From Doryteuthis pealeii (Eukaryota; Mollusca; Cephalopoda; Myopsida; Loliginidae), in NCBI GenBank assembly GCA_023376005.1, contig CM042160.1:87337894-87401893 (forward strand): DNA of 64,000 nucleotides, in the 5' to 3' direction. The notes below the pieces were generated by a model. It worked only from the letters and a program-made list of their open reading frames with translations. It ran no database searches and was not told where the DNA came from. Shown here piece after piece: positions 34,808 through 46,025 of this stretch; the stretch's first letter is position 1, and the number at the start of each line of letters is the position of its first letter. Both the position numbers and the translations under genes were made by a program.

Positions 34808-34829
34808 CACACACACGTGTGTGTGTGAC
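34808..34829. repeat. Palindromic (CA)n(GT)n
   Basis: CACACACACGTGTGTGTG, perfectly self-complementary and like 31373-31398. Confidence 0.85.
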
Positions 34830-35750
34830 ACAATGTCTTTTTAATGTGGACCACCCACGAACCGAAGCTCATTGGATGGTAGGTGCAAAAAATGCATAGA
34901 TCCTGTCGGCATTCTCCCTCAATTGATAAAGATAGTGGATGAATGAGCATCTGGGCAAAATAAATACTATACCATCCAAGCAAGGATAAATAGCTGTTAT
35001 ACCCATTGTCAACCTTGACAGAAGCATTTAAACATTGATCGTACATATAGAATGCTGAGCAGCAAATAATATCAAGGAGAATATTAAAGTGACCTTGTTG
35101 AAATATTGCTTTTACATTTGTCATGGCAACAAGAGACAAAAAGACATCCATTTAACATTGTCATCCATTATTTTTTTATAAAACCAGTTTAACTTGTAAT
35201 AAATCTACACAACTTGTTTTGTCTTTTGTCGACATGTTTATAGCAGGGCTGGAGGCAAAGCTTAGAAGACCAGTAAGGTGAATTGCCAAGTGAATTTTAA
35301 GAGAAAGACGTAAAAGTAGAAATTACTAGCTGAAAATTAAAAGAAATTAGTTCTTATCAAAAGATATGGAGAAGTGAACAAAAAATAGTAAGAATAAAAT
35401 TATATATTTTTTTCTATAACTTTGACTTTACACTCCAAACTTTGTTTGGACAATTTTGTTCCTTTTGTGTCAATTGATGTTGGCATTTTAATTCATTTTT
35501 ATAATGGTATCATCTGTATCTTAAGTTGATGGAATGAACTGCTTCAGTTATCAACCATTATTGAACATCATGTTATATTTCCCCATTTTCTTTATAGGAT
35601 CTATATTGTGTTTGTTTTTGATGTCCCAGACATATTTTGAGATAATGGTGTTATGCATATATTTCATGTTATTAAACATAGATTTATGATTATAGAGTCT
35701 TTTCTTGAATGTGTCTTGTGTTAAGCCTAGTTGAGTATGTTATTTCAATA

Positions 35751-35755
<5 letters not shown>

Positions 35756-35793
<38 letters not shown>
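35756..35793. repeat. (TA)n(CA)n microsatellite
   Basis: TA units then CA units, abutting a short MITE M1 fragment (35792-35850) that carries TAAAAATCTAAAAAGGA and TGTATCCATGAATATGG. (GGAT)n follows at 35848-35863. Confidence 0.85.
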
Positions 35794-35794
<1 letters not shown>

Positions 35795-35958
35795 GATAAG
35801 TACATAAAAATCTAAAAAGGACTCAGTAGAATTGTATCCATGAATATGGATGGATGGATGGATGGGGGTCTTTTTTTCCTTATGGATTATGGATTTGAAA
35901 AGGACTGTAAAATAAAACAGCTTCATTTCTCTGAATTTTTTTTAGATGAGGCTTGATA

Positions 35959-36033
35959 ATTTGGATTATTCAGACTATTGTCCTCATCTTTTGTTATAAT
36001 AAAGATGAGGACAATAGTCTGAATAATCCAAAT
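35959..36033. ncRNA. Perfect 33-bp stem hairpin, possible small-RNA source
   Basis: The arm 35959-35991 and the arm 36001-36033 are exact reverse complements over 33 positions, separated by the 9-base loop TGTTATAAT. There is no mismatch or bulge. That length suits a hairpin siRNA, a very young snapback insertion or a MITE core. Typical miRNA precursors have imperfect stems, so miRNA is less likely. It lies within the large intron. No expression evidence is available. Confidence 0.45.
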
Positions 36034-36377
36034 AATACAGACCAGCTTCAGTTGTCCAGGCAATGTTTAAAGTCATATTGTAACCCTGACTTATTCTTCT
36101 CCAAGACTTTTAAACAGCCTATGTGTTCTTTATCACAAGGATATCTTTCAATACATTAGAACAAATTGAATGAGGCTCTTATTCAAATTTTAAATCCTCT
36201 ACAACTTTAGGCAAATCTTTTGGAGTCAGATGGTTATAGTACTCAAAGAATTAGTAATGTACAATCTATTAAATCTCATCAACTATATTAATAGTTTCAT
36301 ATTGGTGCTCTATACTTCTAGCCTTGTGCCTAACTTAGTAAATGACAACTGTATTGGTAGTTTGAAGGTAAAAAAGT

Positions 36378-36616
36378 AAAGTCATCGGGCGGCCTAGAGT
36401 CAGTATCAACCATGCAGCAAGGGAGTCTATCCCCTTTTCACTAGCACAAGGAAATTATTTTAGCATCTGAGGTGGAGCACCACACTACCATCAGCTCCTT
36501 ACTTTACCACACAGATCCCTGTGCTACTCATACTCTGAGTTGGCGAGGGTGGGTATGAAACTAGGAACCTTGTGGTTTCTAGTCAAACGCTCTACCAACT
36601 GAGCTAACCCGGCCCT
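36378..36616 (-). mobile_element. SINE-A, full length
   Basis: Minus orientation. The head GGGCCGGGTTAGCTCAGTTG at 36597-36616 has a good A box. The B box region is GGTTCCTAGTTTCATACCC, with one change from GGTTCGATACCG-type. The body ends at CGCCCGATGACTTTAC. Confidence 0.85.
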
Positions 36617-36905
36617 ACAAAGGTACTGTCTAATATTTAGCCAAATTATCCTTCTTTAGATTCTATAGTTAATTCATTCACATGTTTATATATTCTGTTA
36701 AATAGATTTTCATTTAATCATTTAACATAAGCATTTATTATTTAGAGAGCAAAGAAACCATTAAAAGGTTTTGTCATTAATTCCTGGCAAGAGAACTGGG
36801 ACAGTAATAAAGTTTTCAACAATTTCTATGCTAAAAATAGAAAATTATATTTAAGAGACATCAGTGAAATACCTTTTTTTCATCCATATAGAGCAAACTC
36901 TGCAT

Positions 36906-36906
<1 letters not shown>

Positions 36907-36943
<37 letters not shown>
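36907..36943. repeat. (TAA)n microsatellite
   Basis: About 12 TAA units. Confidence 0.9.
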
Positions 36944-36944
<1 letters not shown>

Positions 36945-38910
36945 TACATCATGCTAAATGACTGATAAAGAAAGTATCAAATATTTCTCCTACCTAAGAA
37001 GGTTTCACTAGTAATGTGTGATTTTCTATTTGTGTTACTATGACATTCTAAATAGTTTTCAATATTATTTGGGCTTTGAATTGCATTGGCTTTCTTGGCA
37101 GAAAAGAGTGAATGATATTGCCAATAGAACACAATATTAAAGGGTAAGAATTATATTAATTCAATCAGACTTCATAGACTGTATAATCTTCAGCCTTTTC
37201 ATATTATTCATTTCTTAATGTAAATGCAAATTTAACAAAGATTCAACCAAAATTATAATATTTTTAAGTAATTAGTATGGCACTATAGTAAACTTTTGAG
37301 CTGATTTAGTTTATTTAGGTTTCATAAAAGATCTTCAGTAAACAGTTGTATCATTTGAATGAATTTTACAAGTAGATAAAATCTCATAGATTAATGAGAT
37401 TTGACCAAAAATTCAACTTGGAAGTAAAAATACTAAATGGTACTACAAGGTACCCATTCATTTATATACATATATATGGTAGGTAACATGTGAACTGAAA
37501 TTACATTGAATATGGTCTCCAAAATAAAAATTAAAAAAAAAAAAAAAAACAATTAAAAAATTCAAATTAAAAAACTTTCTAACAAATTCTATGTAAATAT
37601 TACTTTAAATAATTTTCTTAAATTACAAACAATTTCAGCTAAGTAAAAAAAAATAATAAAACATTTATTTTTTCCTCTAATATAATGACTAAAGTTTCAG
37701 ATGAAATTATTAAATGGCCAACATTAAGTTTTTTTTTGTTTTTTTTTGGTGGGGGTAAAAATTAAAATTAAAATAAGTCATATTATGTATATCAATTTCA
37801 AAATTATCTAAATTGATTTTTATAGCAAGTAAATTTCAGAAATCTTGTTTAAATATAAGACTAAAAACCTATGAAAGTTTGCAGTGACATAACAGACAAA
37901 TCAAACAAATCATTTCATATCTATTTGTGTGTATATAAAAGACAGAAATAAAACAGAACAATTCCTTACATTAACCATCAAAAGTATACAAAATCTGAAA
38001 GAGATGATGATATGACCATCCTTAATGTATAAAAGCCAATGCAATTCTAAAGTTCATTATAATAATTGTATACATAAATGAAGAATACCAGGATATTTTG
38101 TGAAAGTCATTTGTAACAGAAAACATTGAAATATATAATGACTGACAGTGGAACTCAAGAAGCTGGTTTAAAAAAGAAATGATAAAATTAAATAATGGCT
38201 CAAGACCACAGAATTTCAATGATAGTTTAATAATGGGTGAAACTGTTGGAGAAATGTGGGGCTAATAATCAAAAGAGAAACTGGTTTAGTTATTGCACTA
38301 AAAAATGGTTCATGACACTATTAGAGTATTGATCTTATTTAAAATTTATTTAGAGTTTAAGCGAAGCTCAATATAAATGACTTATTATTCAGGATTATCA
38401 TTAAGTTCAAAGTTTAATATAAACATTTGAGCATTTGGAAGAGTTTATATGATTTTCTAATCTGAAATTGTGGTGACCTGATAAAAAAAAATACAACTAA
38501 GTTGTTGAAAGTGTCTGAAAGATGCTTTTCATCTCATATGGTTTGTGCACAGCATTAAGAAAAATGAATTATGAAAACCATTTTGATGCTTTTTTGAAAG
38601 AAATGTTTTTGGTGAAACAAGTTTAGCATCCTCCAATATTCATTAGTCACTTGGCTATGTGTAACTTTTTCTTGCTTTGTAAACTGAGAGTTTATCTTGA
38701 GGGTTAAGATCTGATAATGTAGGATAACTTTTTTTTAAAATACACCAGCAAAGCTTCACATCATATCAAAAGAGAAGGTTCAGAGGTGCTTTGACCAGTG
38801 GAAAACTCAATGGAATAAACATGTTGAATTCCAAGGGATCTATTTTCAAGAACATGTTTCATTTAATGTTCATTTCTGTCTTGGTGAATATAGCTTCAGT
38901 CCTAATACTT

Positions 38911-38913
<3 letters not shown>

Positions 38914-38951
<38 letters not shown>
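38914..38951. repeat. (TA)n microsatellite
   Basis: About 19 uninterrupted TA units. Confidence 0.9.
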
Positions 38952-38952
<1 letters not shown>

Positions 38953-39479
38953 CACTAACTTCTTTAAGTGTTTTAATAGGTTGCCCAAAACCATACTGAG
39001 ATTTACAGTAAAAAATTTGTCTTAATGAAAGATATGGCTATTCTATAATCATGACAGTTTTATCATAGTTGTTTTTAGTAAGTTTGACACAAGGCCAGAA
39101 GTATGGAGCAACCCATGAGAATCAAAGTTTCTCATAATGGTCGATAGACTATCTTGGTAATGATTATACCACATGAGGAAGTTAATTCTACAAGTAGAGA
39201 GACTCTCAGTAAGAATCAAACTTCCTACTCTTTATAATAATAATTAGTGAGAGTGGCATGTTAACCATTTCTCCACAGGGTACAAGTAAATTGGCCTACT
39301 TATTATCAATTAATTCTAGTATCAATTAGTGCCGACATCAACTTTACTTATTACTGATGAAAAGGCATATCAAGCAGGATATTTTGATTTATTTATTTTT
39401 TTTTTACAGAACCATTGGTAAGATTTTAAGATAATAATAAAAGATCTGATTCCATTAATGCTAATGTGACAATTTCAAT

Positions 39480-39670
39480 GTTTTTTTTTTTTTTGGGGGG
39501 GGGGGGGGTGGTCAATAATATTTTTTATAGGAAGAAAAAAGTTTACTTACACAAAGTCTTACATTATTCTTAGAATAGGGAAAGTAACAAAACCTGTTTT
39601 TTTTTTTTTTTTTTTTTTTAAATCTAATTTAATTTTTAAATTTAATTCTTTTTTTTTTTTTTTTTGAATT
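39480..39670. repeat. Homopolymer cluster (T then G, further T-runs)
   Basis: A T-run followed by a G-run at 39480-39508, then long T-runs at 39598-39619 and 39649-39665. It lies just inside the donor end of the intron of the minus-strand gene. Confidence 0.8.
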
Positions 39671-39855
39671 ACAAATTTCCTAGGTCATGTAATTCAGGTT
39701 TCACAATTGCTGGAGGATATTTGAACTAGGAAATGTAAAGTTTCAAACTTTTCAAAAATTATTTCAGAGAGGAGAAAAAAACAACAACATCAAACATAAC
39801 AATTGCATTCAAATAACAATCTAGAGAAATGAAAAAAAAAAAAAAACTTTCTTAC

Positions 39856-40161
39856 CTGGAGTGCATTCTGAAAATCCTCCACACACTCGCCGACATGTCG
39901 CAGAGCCGCTGCAGTAGAGCGTTTCCCGGGCAACAACAATTTGTTCCACATTTTTGGCACGGCCAGCTTTTATCCCTCCACTTTCCAGAACTGTCCTGCC
40001 GAATTCTGTTAGCGTAAATTGATCCTCTAGGAAGGATGTTCCTTTGTGCACATCCACATAGATCCGGTGCACCTCGCGGCCCTTACGAAGCATATTCTCC
40101 CGTCGGAAGTCTGCCAAGCCATAGAGGAATGTGCGCAGGCCAACACAGGGCACCTTCTCAG
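39856..40161 (-). CDS. Main internal coding exon of an uncharacterised protein
   Basis: 306 bases, phase 1 at both ends. The donor is CCAG|GTAAG at 39856/39855. The acceptor is a long CT-rich tract (the GGA repeats on the plus strand, 40170-40205) ending GATAG before 40161. It encodes 101 whole residues with composition clearly unlike the AT-rich surroundings. Landmarks are VPCVGLRTFLYGLADFRREN, GREVHRIYVDVHKG, FTLTEFGRTVLESGG and a Cys cluster LYCSGSATCRRVC through SECTP (Cys at model residues 107, 113, 117, 123). The Cys run continues into the next exon with CSK...HKC, so the metal-binding-like core is split by the intron. An in-frame ATG at 40168 lies in the acceptor region, so an alternative start there cannot be excluded. 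I cannot match the protein to a named family. Confidence 0.85.
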
Positions 40162-41152
40162 CTATCATTATGAAGGAGGAGGAGGAGGAGAAGGAAGAGG
40201 AGGAGCTGGTTAAGAGATTAATCTAAGCCATATAAAAACAGCAACGGTTAGTGATGAGTCAGTTCAAGCCTGAGCAGTAGACAGAGACGGATGAAGAGGA
40301 CTGTGTGTTTTGTTGCCCCAATGTTGTTGCTGCTGCAGCGTGGTCCCACAGTGTGGTGGTGATGGTGGTGGTGGTGGTACCTAAGGGAACTAACGGAGAT
40401 AGGGCTGGTATAAGTGATTTTCTATCAATTTACAGGCATTTGATTGCTTTGAGCCAAGAAATGATTTGCATGCGACATTCAAAAACAAACAAACATCAAT
40501 CTCTTGGAACAAAAAGCAAGTGTACATTATTTTTGGAGTAATTCAAAAAATGTAAAAAGTAATAATCATCAATTATTATAATTAGGTAGAATTTTTTATG
40601 TTTAACAATGTAAGGTTATAAAACAATTCCACCAGTCGAATGCCTATTAATTTGAAGAGAACGGGGGAAAAACCCCCAAGAAAATTAAACAATTTAAACA
40701 AAAAGATGTTTAGGTTTCCTGAAATATCGGACTGCAGCCAAAGTTGTTCACAAATTGTGTCTAACTGGACTGAGGGATTTTGGAAATCTTAAAACTAACT
40801 TCCTAAATCTAATAATTAAAACTCAGCTAAAAATCTATAATAGAATTATCAAGTCAAGAAGAATAAGAGGAATTTTTTTTTTTTTTAAAGGTTTTTAGCA
40901 GAGTATGGATATAATCAAAGTTTGAGGGGTGATTAGGGAATTTGGGTTTTAAGAATGTAGAATTAAAATTTAAATGAAATTTAGTTTATTTGCAAGACAA
41001 AATGTCAGATCTTTTGAGTAAAAGTGAAGAATTTCAAAGAAACTCTAAGACAACTCGTAAGTTGTTCTATTAACAAGAAGGAAATATATTTTGAAGAATG
41101 AGAAAATAGCAATCCTGATATTACAGTTTGTCATATTTTTGGACAAATGTTT

Positions 41153-41380
41153 TTAACTCTTAACATTCTATACCACCTAGCCAGAAGTCACATTCATTTT
41201 CCTAATCCACCCAAATGATAGCCTTTGTTTAAATGTAATATTAAACATATTTAGAAGTCTTTTATTTATGGGAAATAACAGTTAACTTTGAATGAAAAGG
41301 CCATTTTTAGCCATTTTTTTATCAATCCTTATAGGAATGGGGCTCTGGACGTAGAAAATTCTCAACAGGATGTTAAGAGT
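41153..41380. mobile_element. MITE family M2, full length
   Basis: AACTCTTAACATTCTATACC at the left and CAACAGGATGTTAAGAGTT at the right are the inverted ends. The interior carries CATTTTCCTAATCCACCC, GCCTTTGTTTAAATGTAATA and AGGAATGGGGCTCTGGA. Opposite orientation to 33556-33795. Confidence 0.85.
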
Positions 41381-41879
41381 TTTAACTAAAAAAAAAAAAA
41401 ATAAATAAAAATTCATAAGCCCAATATTTAAGGTCAGAAGGTTATTTTACTATACATTGTAAGCCCAATATTGTGTCAGGTACTAATAATTAAAATACTA
41501 ACATAGTAACCATTCACAGCCGTTCTTTTAATGGAAAGATTCCCACTCTTTGGTTTGAAGTTTGAAAGTGTTTTATACTTAAAGTTTTGTTCTAAATGAA
41601 TTTTAAGAACACAAAGGCCAAGCAGATAAAATAAGAGTGTTTAATCTTCCATTGACTTATTGAAAAAGACAATTAAAATTGCAAACTTCCACTTTAGAAC
41701 TCGATATCCCAATGCTTTTTCAAACAAGAAAAAAGCAATTAAAAATAATATCATTAAAAAGTAATTTTTAAAATTTCTTTCAAATATATATTAATCATAT
41801 TTGTACTAAATTATTAAATAAAAGTTTTTAAACTGTTAGATTTTGTTGTAACCATACTAAAAATGGATTGAGTTCAACC

Positions 41880-42290
41880 TTATAACAATACATCGGTCTC
41901 ATAACCCCAGGTAGGGTGGTAGAGGTACCACTGATGACACTGAATAATCATCTCTGCTATCTCTCTCTTGGCCCATCCCTCTTCAAATTTGACCAAGGGC
42001 CAAAACCCAAACTTGGTAGTCTAGGAACCCATCTGCTCTGGCTGGTGCCTTCATCAAGGTCATTCACCCAGTTATCACCACCCCTCACAAGGTTTAGCCC
42101 TCCAGCTGAAGCTGTTTCATCAGGGCACTTGGAGCCAGTACATGAAATTTAGAGAATACATGAGGACCAGTGACGTCTGTCCACTTAGAGTGTGTAGTTG
42201 GCAGACACCAAAGAGGTACTACCTCTACTTAGAGACCTTATATATCTTCATTCGGGCCTTTTTATGCGGCCTTGAAAAGATTGAAAAGAA
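41880..42290. other. Higher-GC island, unidentified
   Basis: About 400 bases of balanced composition in AT-rich DNA, with a plus-strand open frame of 78 codons from 41916. The 3' part reads GGGCCTTTTTATGCGGCCTTG followed by AATAAAATAG, which could be the end of a retroposed transcript. No other copy is seen in the window and no domain is recognised. Candidates are an old retrogene, a repeat 3' end or a conserved non-coding element. Confidence 0.4.
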
Positions 42291-42362
42291 TAAAATAGTT
42301 TTATTTGTACATATTTATGGATGTATTTTTTAAAATATTTTTTTAATTTTTTGTACCCATAC

Positions 42363-42400
42363 TAGGAAAAGTTAAGTAAAAAAAAAAAAATACTTAACTT
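42363..42400. repeat. Short hairpin with A-run loop
   Basis: AAAAGTTAAGTA and TACTTAACTTTT flank an A-run. The two halves pair perfectly over 12 bases. Confidence 0.6.
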
Positions 42401-42555
42401 TTATTTTAATATAAAACTCATTGTTATCACTGGTATATCAATTATTAATAGAAATTAATTAAGATAGTTTACATGGACTAAACTAACTACATTAACCTAA
42501 ATGTTTTGTCAGTTGTTTTAAATACCAAAGTTAAAGATTTTCCCGTAATAGTTAC

Positions 42556-42716
42556 CAGCCCTCGCCAACTCAGCATATGAGTAGCACGGGGATCTGTGCG
42601 GTGAAGTGAGGAGCTGATGGTAGGTGTGTCAGACGCAAAACAAGTGATAGCGCTAGTGGAGATAGACTCCCTCACTGTCTAGCTGATACCGACATAAGAT
42701 CACCCCGACAACTTTA
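42556..42716 (+). mobile_element. SINE-A, 5'-truncated
   Basis: Lacks the tRNA-like head. It starts at CAGCCCTCGCCAACTCAG and runs through GTGAAGTGAGGAGCTGATGG to CACCCCGACAACTTTACTTA, then (CTTA)n. A stretch of the body around CTCCACCTCAG is deleted. The 5' truncation suits LINE-type retroposition. Confidence 0.8.
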
Positions 42717-44524
42717 CTTACTTACTTGGTTAGTTAGTTGTTACATTACTATAAACAAGATTGTAGACTTTTTAAAAGGTAATGGAATGACAAAGTAGAC
42801 AACCAACTTTGTGATTTTTCTCAGCAAGTTTACCCACCACCAAGATTTATGGGAAAATAGATGTTAAGAAGAATCTTTTTAAAAGACAAGAGGAGGTCCC
42901 AAAGGAGAAAAAAAAAAGTACCTTATTAAAATTGCCCTTGATTTAGTGACATATGTAGGTTAAGAAAAAAAAGGAAGAACAGCTTTACCCTTTAAAAACC
43001 TTTAAAACTAGGCAAGGGATATGTATTACTGTCCTCTCCCCCAACCCCAACAAATTTTATCTATAAATATAAATAAAGGTAAATGTGGACAATTTCCAAG
43101 AAATTATATATATGTAAAGAAAATTCTAAATGAAACTAAAATTGCAAATTATATATATATATATATCATAGACTTGAAGTATTGTCCAATTTCTGTTATG
43201 AAGGAACTGAAATAAGGATTGCTACTTTATCAAATAAAATTTAGAGAAAAAAAAAAAAGTTTTGTGAATTGGGTTAAGTTTTTAAGGAGAAAGGGTTAAT
43301 TTATCCAAGTAATAATTTATTTGATAAAGTTGATAAAATTATGTAGAAACCACTGGACAAATTCTGTCACTTACACAATTTTTTGTATTTGTAATAAAGA
43401 AAAAGAGAATAGATTGCGTGGCAAACACAGAGTTTTTAGAGGAAGCTACACACAGATTAAAAAAGAAAAATAGCACACTGTTAGTGAGAGAAAAGTAAAA
43501 AAAAGAAAACATTGGAAAAAAAATCAATTACTGAAGTTTTGTAGCAGAAAAAAGTAGAGATAAAAGATCTACAACACTGCATCAGTTAAAAAAAAGGAGC
43601 CAGCCTCAAAGAAATACTTCCCCTACATGCAACATACACACTTTAAGTACATTTTTTTTTTAAGTTGGGGTAGGTCATACAATGATATTTAAAAAAAAAT
43701 TATATACATCTGTAAGCAGAAAATAAAAGCCTTGTAAAAGGTAGAATTTTTTAATGCTAGTCTGTGAGGTGTGGTCGATCAGACTGGGGGGGGGGAGTAG
43801 TGCTTATTCTGAAAATGATGATCCATGCTCTCATGCAATTCTAGTCTTGCAAAGCATCCAATACACATTAAATTTTCCTTTAAATAATGCAAATAACTAG
43901 AGGCAAAAATATCAAGAAAAAGACATTCAGGCAAGTTAGCTTTGCAATAGAATTTTTTATTTAATAAATAATAATAATAAAAAGCTAATGTGGAGTGAGC
44001 ATGAAAATATAATTAAATTACAAACGGGATAGGTCTTCATTTTCGTAGGGGGTAAACCAGAAATGCATCATGCTTTTTTAAAGAATAATCTTTGGTTTGC
44101 TGTTGCACAAAGCTAAAAGGAACTCCATTCTTACAGGAATTTCAAAGGGTAGAATTGTTGGTTTTTTGTTTTTATAAAAGTCAAGCAGTTAAATTTAAGG
44201 AAATGCACATATGCATGCATTCACACACACACAGAAATGCACAAAAATAAAATTTACCTAAGCCAATATAAAACCATTTTGACAAAATGTTAACCTGTTC
44301 ATTCCCAAAGGACATTAATTAACCTTTTTTTTTTTTTAAATTTTGTCCTCCACACACGGCTGTGACAAATAACTCAATTTCCACCATTGCTATTTAATCT
44401 CTGGAGAATCCATATTGTTCTATTTTTGGCTTGCACACACCTGGGCTAATCTCTATAGATTGGTACTGAAGGTGTTAAAGACTTATTTGTAGATAAATGA
44501 TTTAATACATTATCACTAATACAC

Positions 44525-44860
44525 TGATGCTGATAACATTTTGATTTAGTGCATCCTGGGACACACATATTTGCTTTGAATGAGTCCCCAGGAAAATTAA
44601 TACATCCCAACTAAAGTTTCTTAAAAGATTTTAGGGGTTTTATTTATAATCTGGGGAAACAACTAAAGCCGCCTAACTCCTACCTTGTAACCTATCCTGT
44701 GTAATTCATTTCTAAGAAACTATTGAAATTGTATTTACAGTTAGTTTGAAATGGTGGGGGAAGAAAAAATGAAATACACTGGGATGCATGGATATGATTT
44801 TACTGTGTACTTTTAGATTTTTGTGCATCAGGGATGCAGGACACGTACCTATCAGCATCT
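44525..44860 (+). mobile_element. MITE family M1, full length reference copy
   Basis: GATGCTGATAACATTTTGAT at the left and ACGTACCTATCAGCATC at the right give inverted ends of about 10 bases. 336 bp. The interior holds TTAGTGCATCCTGGGACACA, GAATGAGTCCCCAGG, CTAACTCCTACCTTG, CACTGGGATGCATGGATATG and more. No transposase; family assignment unknown. Six or more copies lie in the window in both orientations. Confidence 0.9.
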
Positions 44861-45656
44861 CTACTAATATAAATGCTGTTTTTGCCAAACAGGTTGTCTT
44901 TTAACTTTTGATAGCATCTCAATATAAAATAAATATTCACAATTAAAAGAGGAGACAGATCTCTTTTGTAATGCTATAAATAACTCATCTCATCTATCTT
45001 TACTGATTATTAACAGCTGGTATTCAGCCATTTGTAACAATTGTCAATAAAGAACAATTCAATGGTTGAGTTTATAGAATAGTATCATTCTATTATTTTA
45101 AAGAAAGGCAATTATTTTATGGTTCTGCTTTTAACTTTTAAATGATTAGACTAAGATCAATGATAGATCACATTCTGATGAACTTTGGGGAAATTAGATA
45201 TATCACCAAATATGTAAACGAGGCGATAATTCTGATTTTTTTTTTTTTTTGCCTTTGAAAATCTTTTTATCATCCTGTACACATGGGTAACTTTTCTAAT
45301 AATAAATGAATGTGCTAGTGTGTCACATTTTTCAAATTTAGCTGTAAAGTCCGTAGTAACCCAACATATACCATTTTGGAATCGGGCCAATTATGTAAGC
45401 AAATTAGAAACATTCTGAAATGAATCTGACACTTTGGAAAATCCTGAAATTTTGGATTCCCAAGTTTCAATTACTGAAACTGTTTTCAGTGATTATTTGA
45501 GATTTTTTTTTTTTTTTTTTTTTGTACAATGCACAAAGTTTCATTGGGTTAAGGGCTCAATTAAGAACCTCTGCAAGAATTAGCTTAATTGCTGCCAGAT
45601 AGAGTGGTTTTTAAGCTAGTTTAATATATTTCCACAAAGAATGAATATATAAGTTA

Positions 45657-45894
45657 TCAGGGTGGCCTAAAGTCGGTATCAGCTCAACAGCAGGGGAGTC
45701 TATCCCCTTTTCACTAGCAATAGACCAAAGAGATTGTTTTTAGCATCTGAGGGGGGACCACACCTACCATCAGCTCCTCACTTTACTGCACAGATTCCTG
45801 TGCTACTCATATGCTGAGTTGGCGAGGGCCAGTATTGAACCAGGAACCTTGAGGTTCCCAGCCAGACACTCTACTGACTGAGCTAAACTGGCCC
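45657..45894 (-). mobile_element. SINE-A, full length
   Basis: The head, in minus orientation, is GGGCCAGTTTAGCTCAGTCA, with the B-box region GGTTCAATACTGGCCC. The body ends TTAGGCCACCCTGA at 45657. It is followed at its head side by a (TA)n tract at 45895-45912. Confidence 0.85.
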
Positions 45895-45957
45895 ATATAT
45901 ATATATATATATGCTAAGACCTAAAGTGAAAAACAAATGACAAATTTTACAAGGCTT

Positions 45958-46025
45958 TTGTAGCCATGTTTGTTTGTTTGTTTTATGGCATATCAACCTC
46001 AGTGGGTCATTTAATGCCGATTTTA
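45958..46025 (+). mobile_element. Composite repeat family E fragment
   Basis: TTTGTTTGTTTTATGGCATA, TCAACCTCAGTGGGTC and ATTTAATGCCG, as in 34415 and 52700. Confidence 0.6.

Larger units (their letters stand above)
24396..39855 (-). other. 15.5 kb intron between the two main coding exons
   Basis: It starts with GTAAGAAAG at 39855 and ends TTGCAG at 24396. AT-rich throughout. It contains MITEs at 24820, 28297 and 33556, SINEs at 27150, 31108, 32808, 34172 and 36378, composite repeats, several TA microsatellites and the perfect hairpin at 35959-36033. No additional exon is convincing inside it. The minus-strand open frame at 34783-35151 (122 codons) resembles no family I know and lacks splice or promoter support. 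Confidence 0.75.

Noticed and set aside
34783..35151. 122-codon open frame on the minus strand as a gene
   Set aside because: The longest simple frame outside the gene, but it has no recognisable domain, ends in a translated CA/GT microsatellite and has no splice or promoter support.
39829..40017. Plus-strand open frame opposite the main coding exon
   Set aside because: It is the complement of the well-supported minus-strand exon with matching splice sites.
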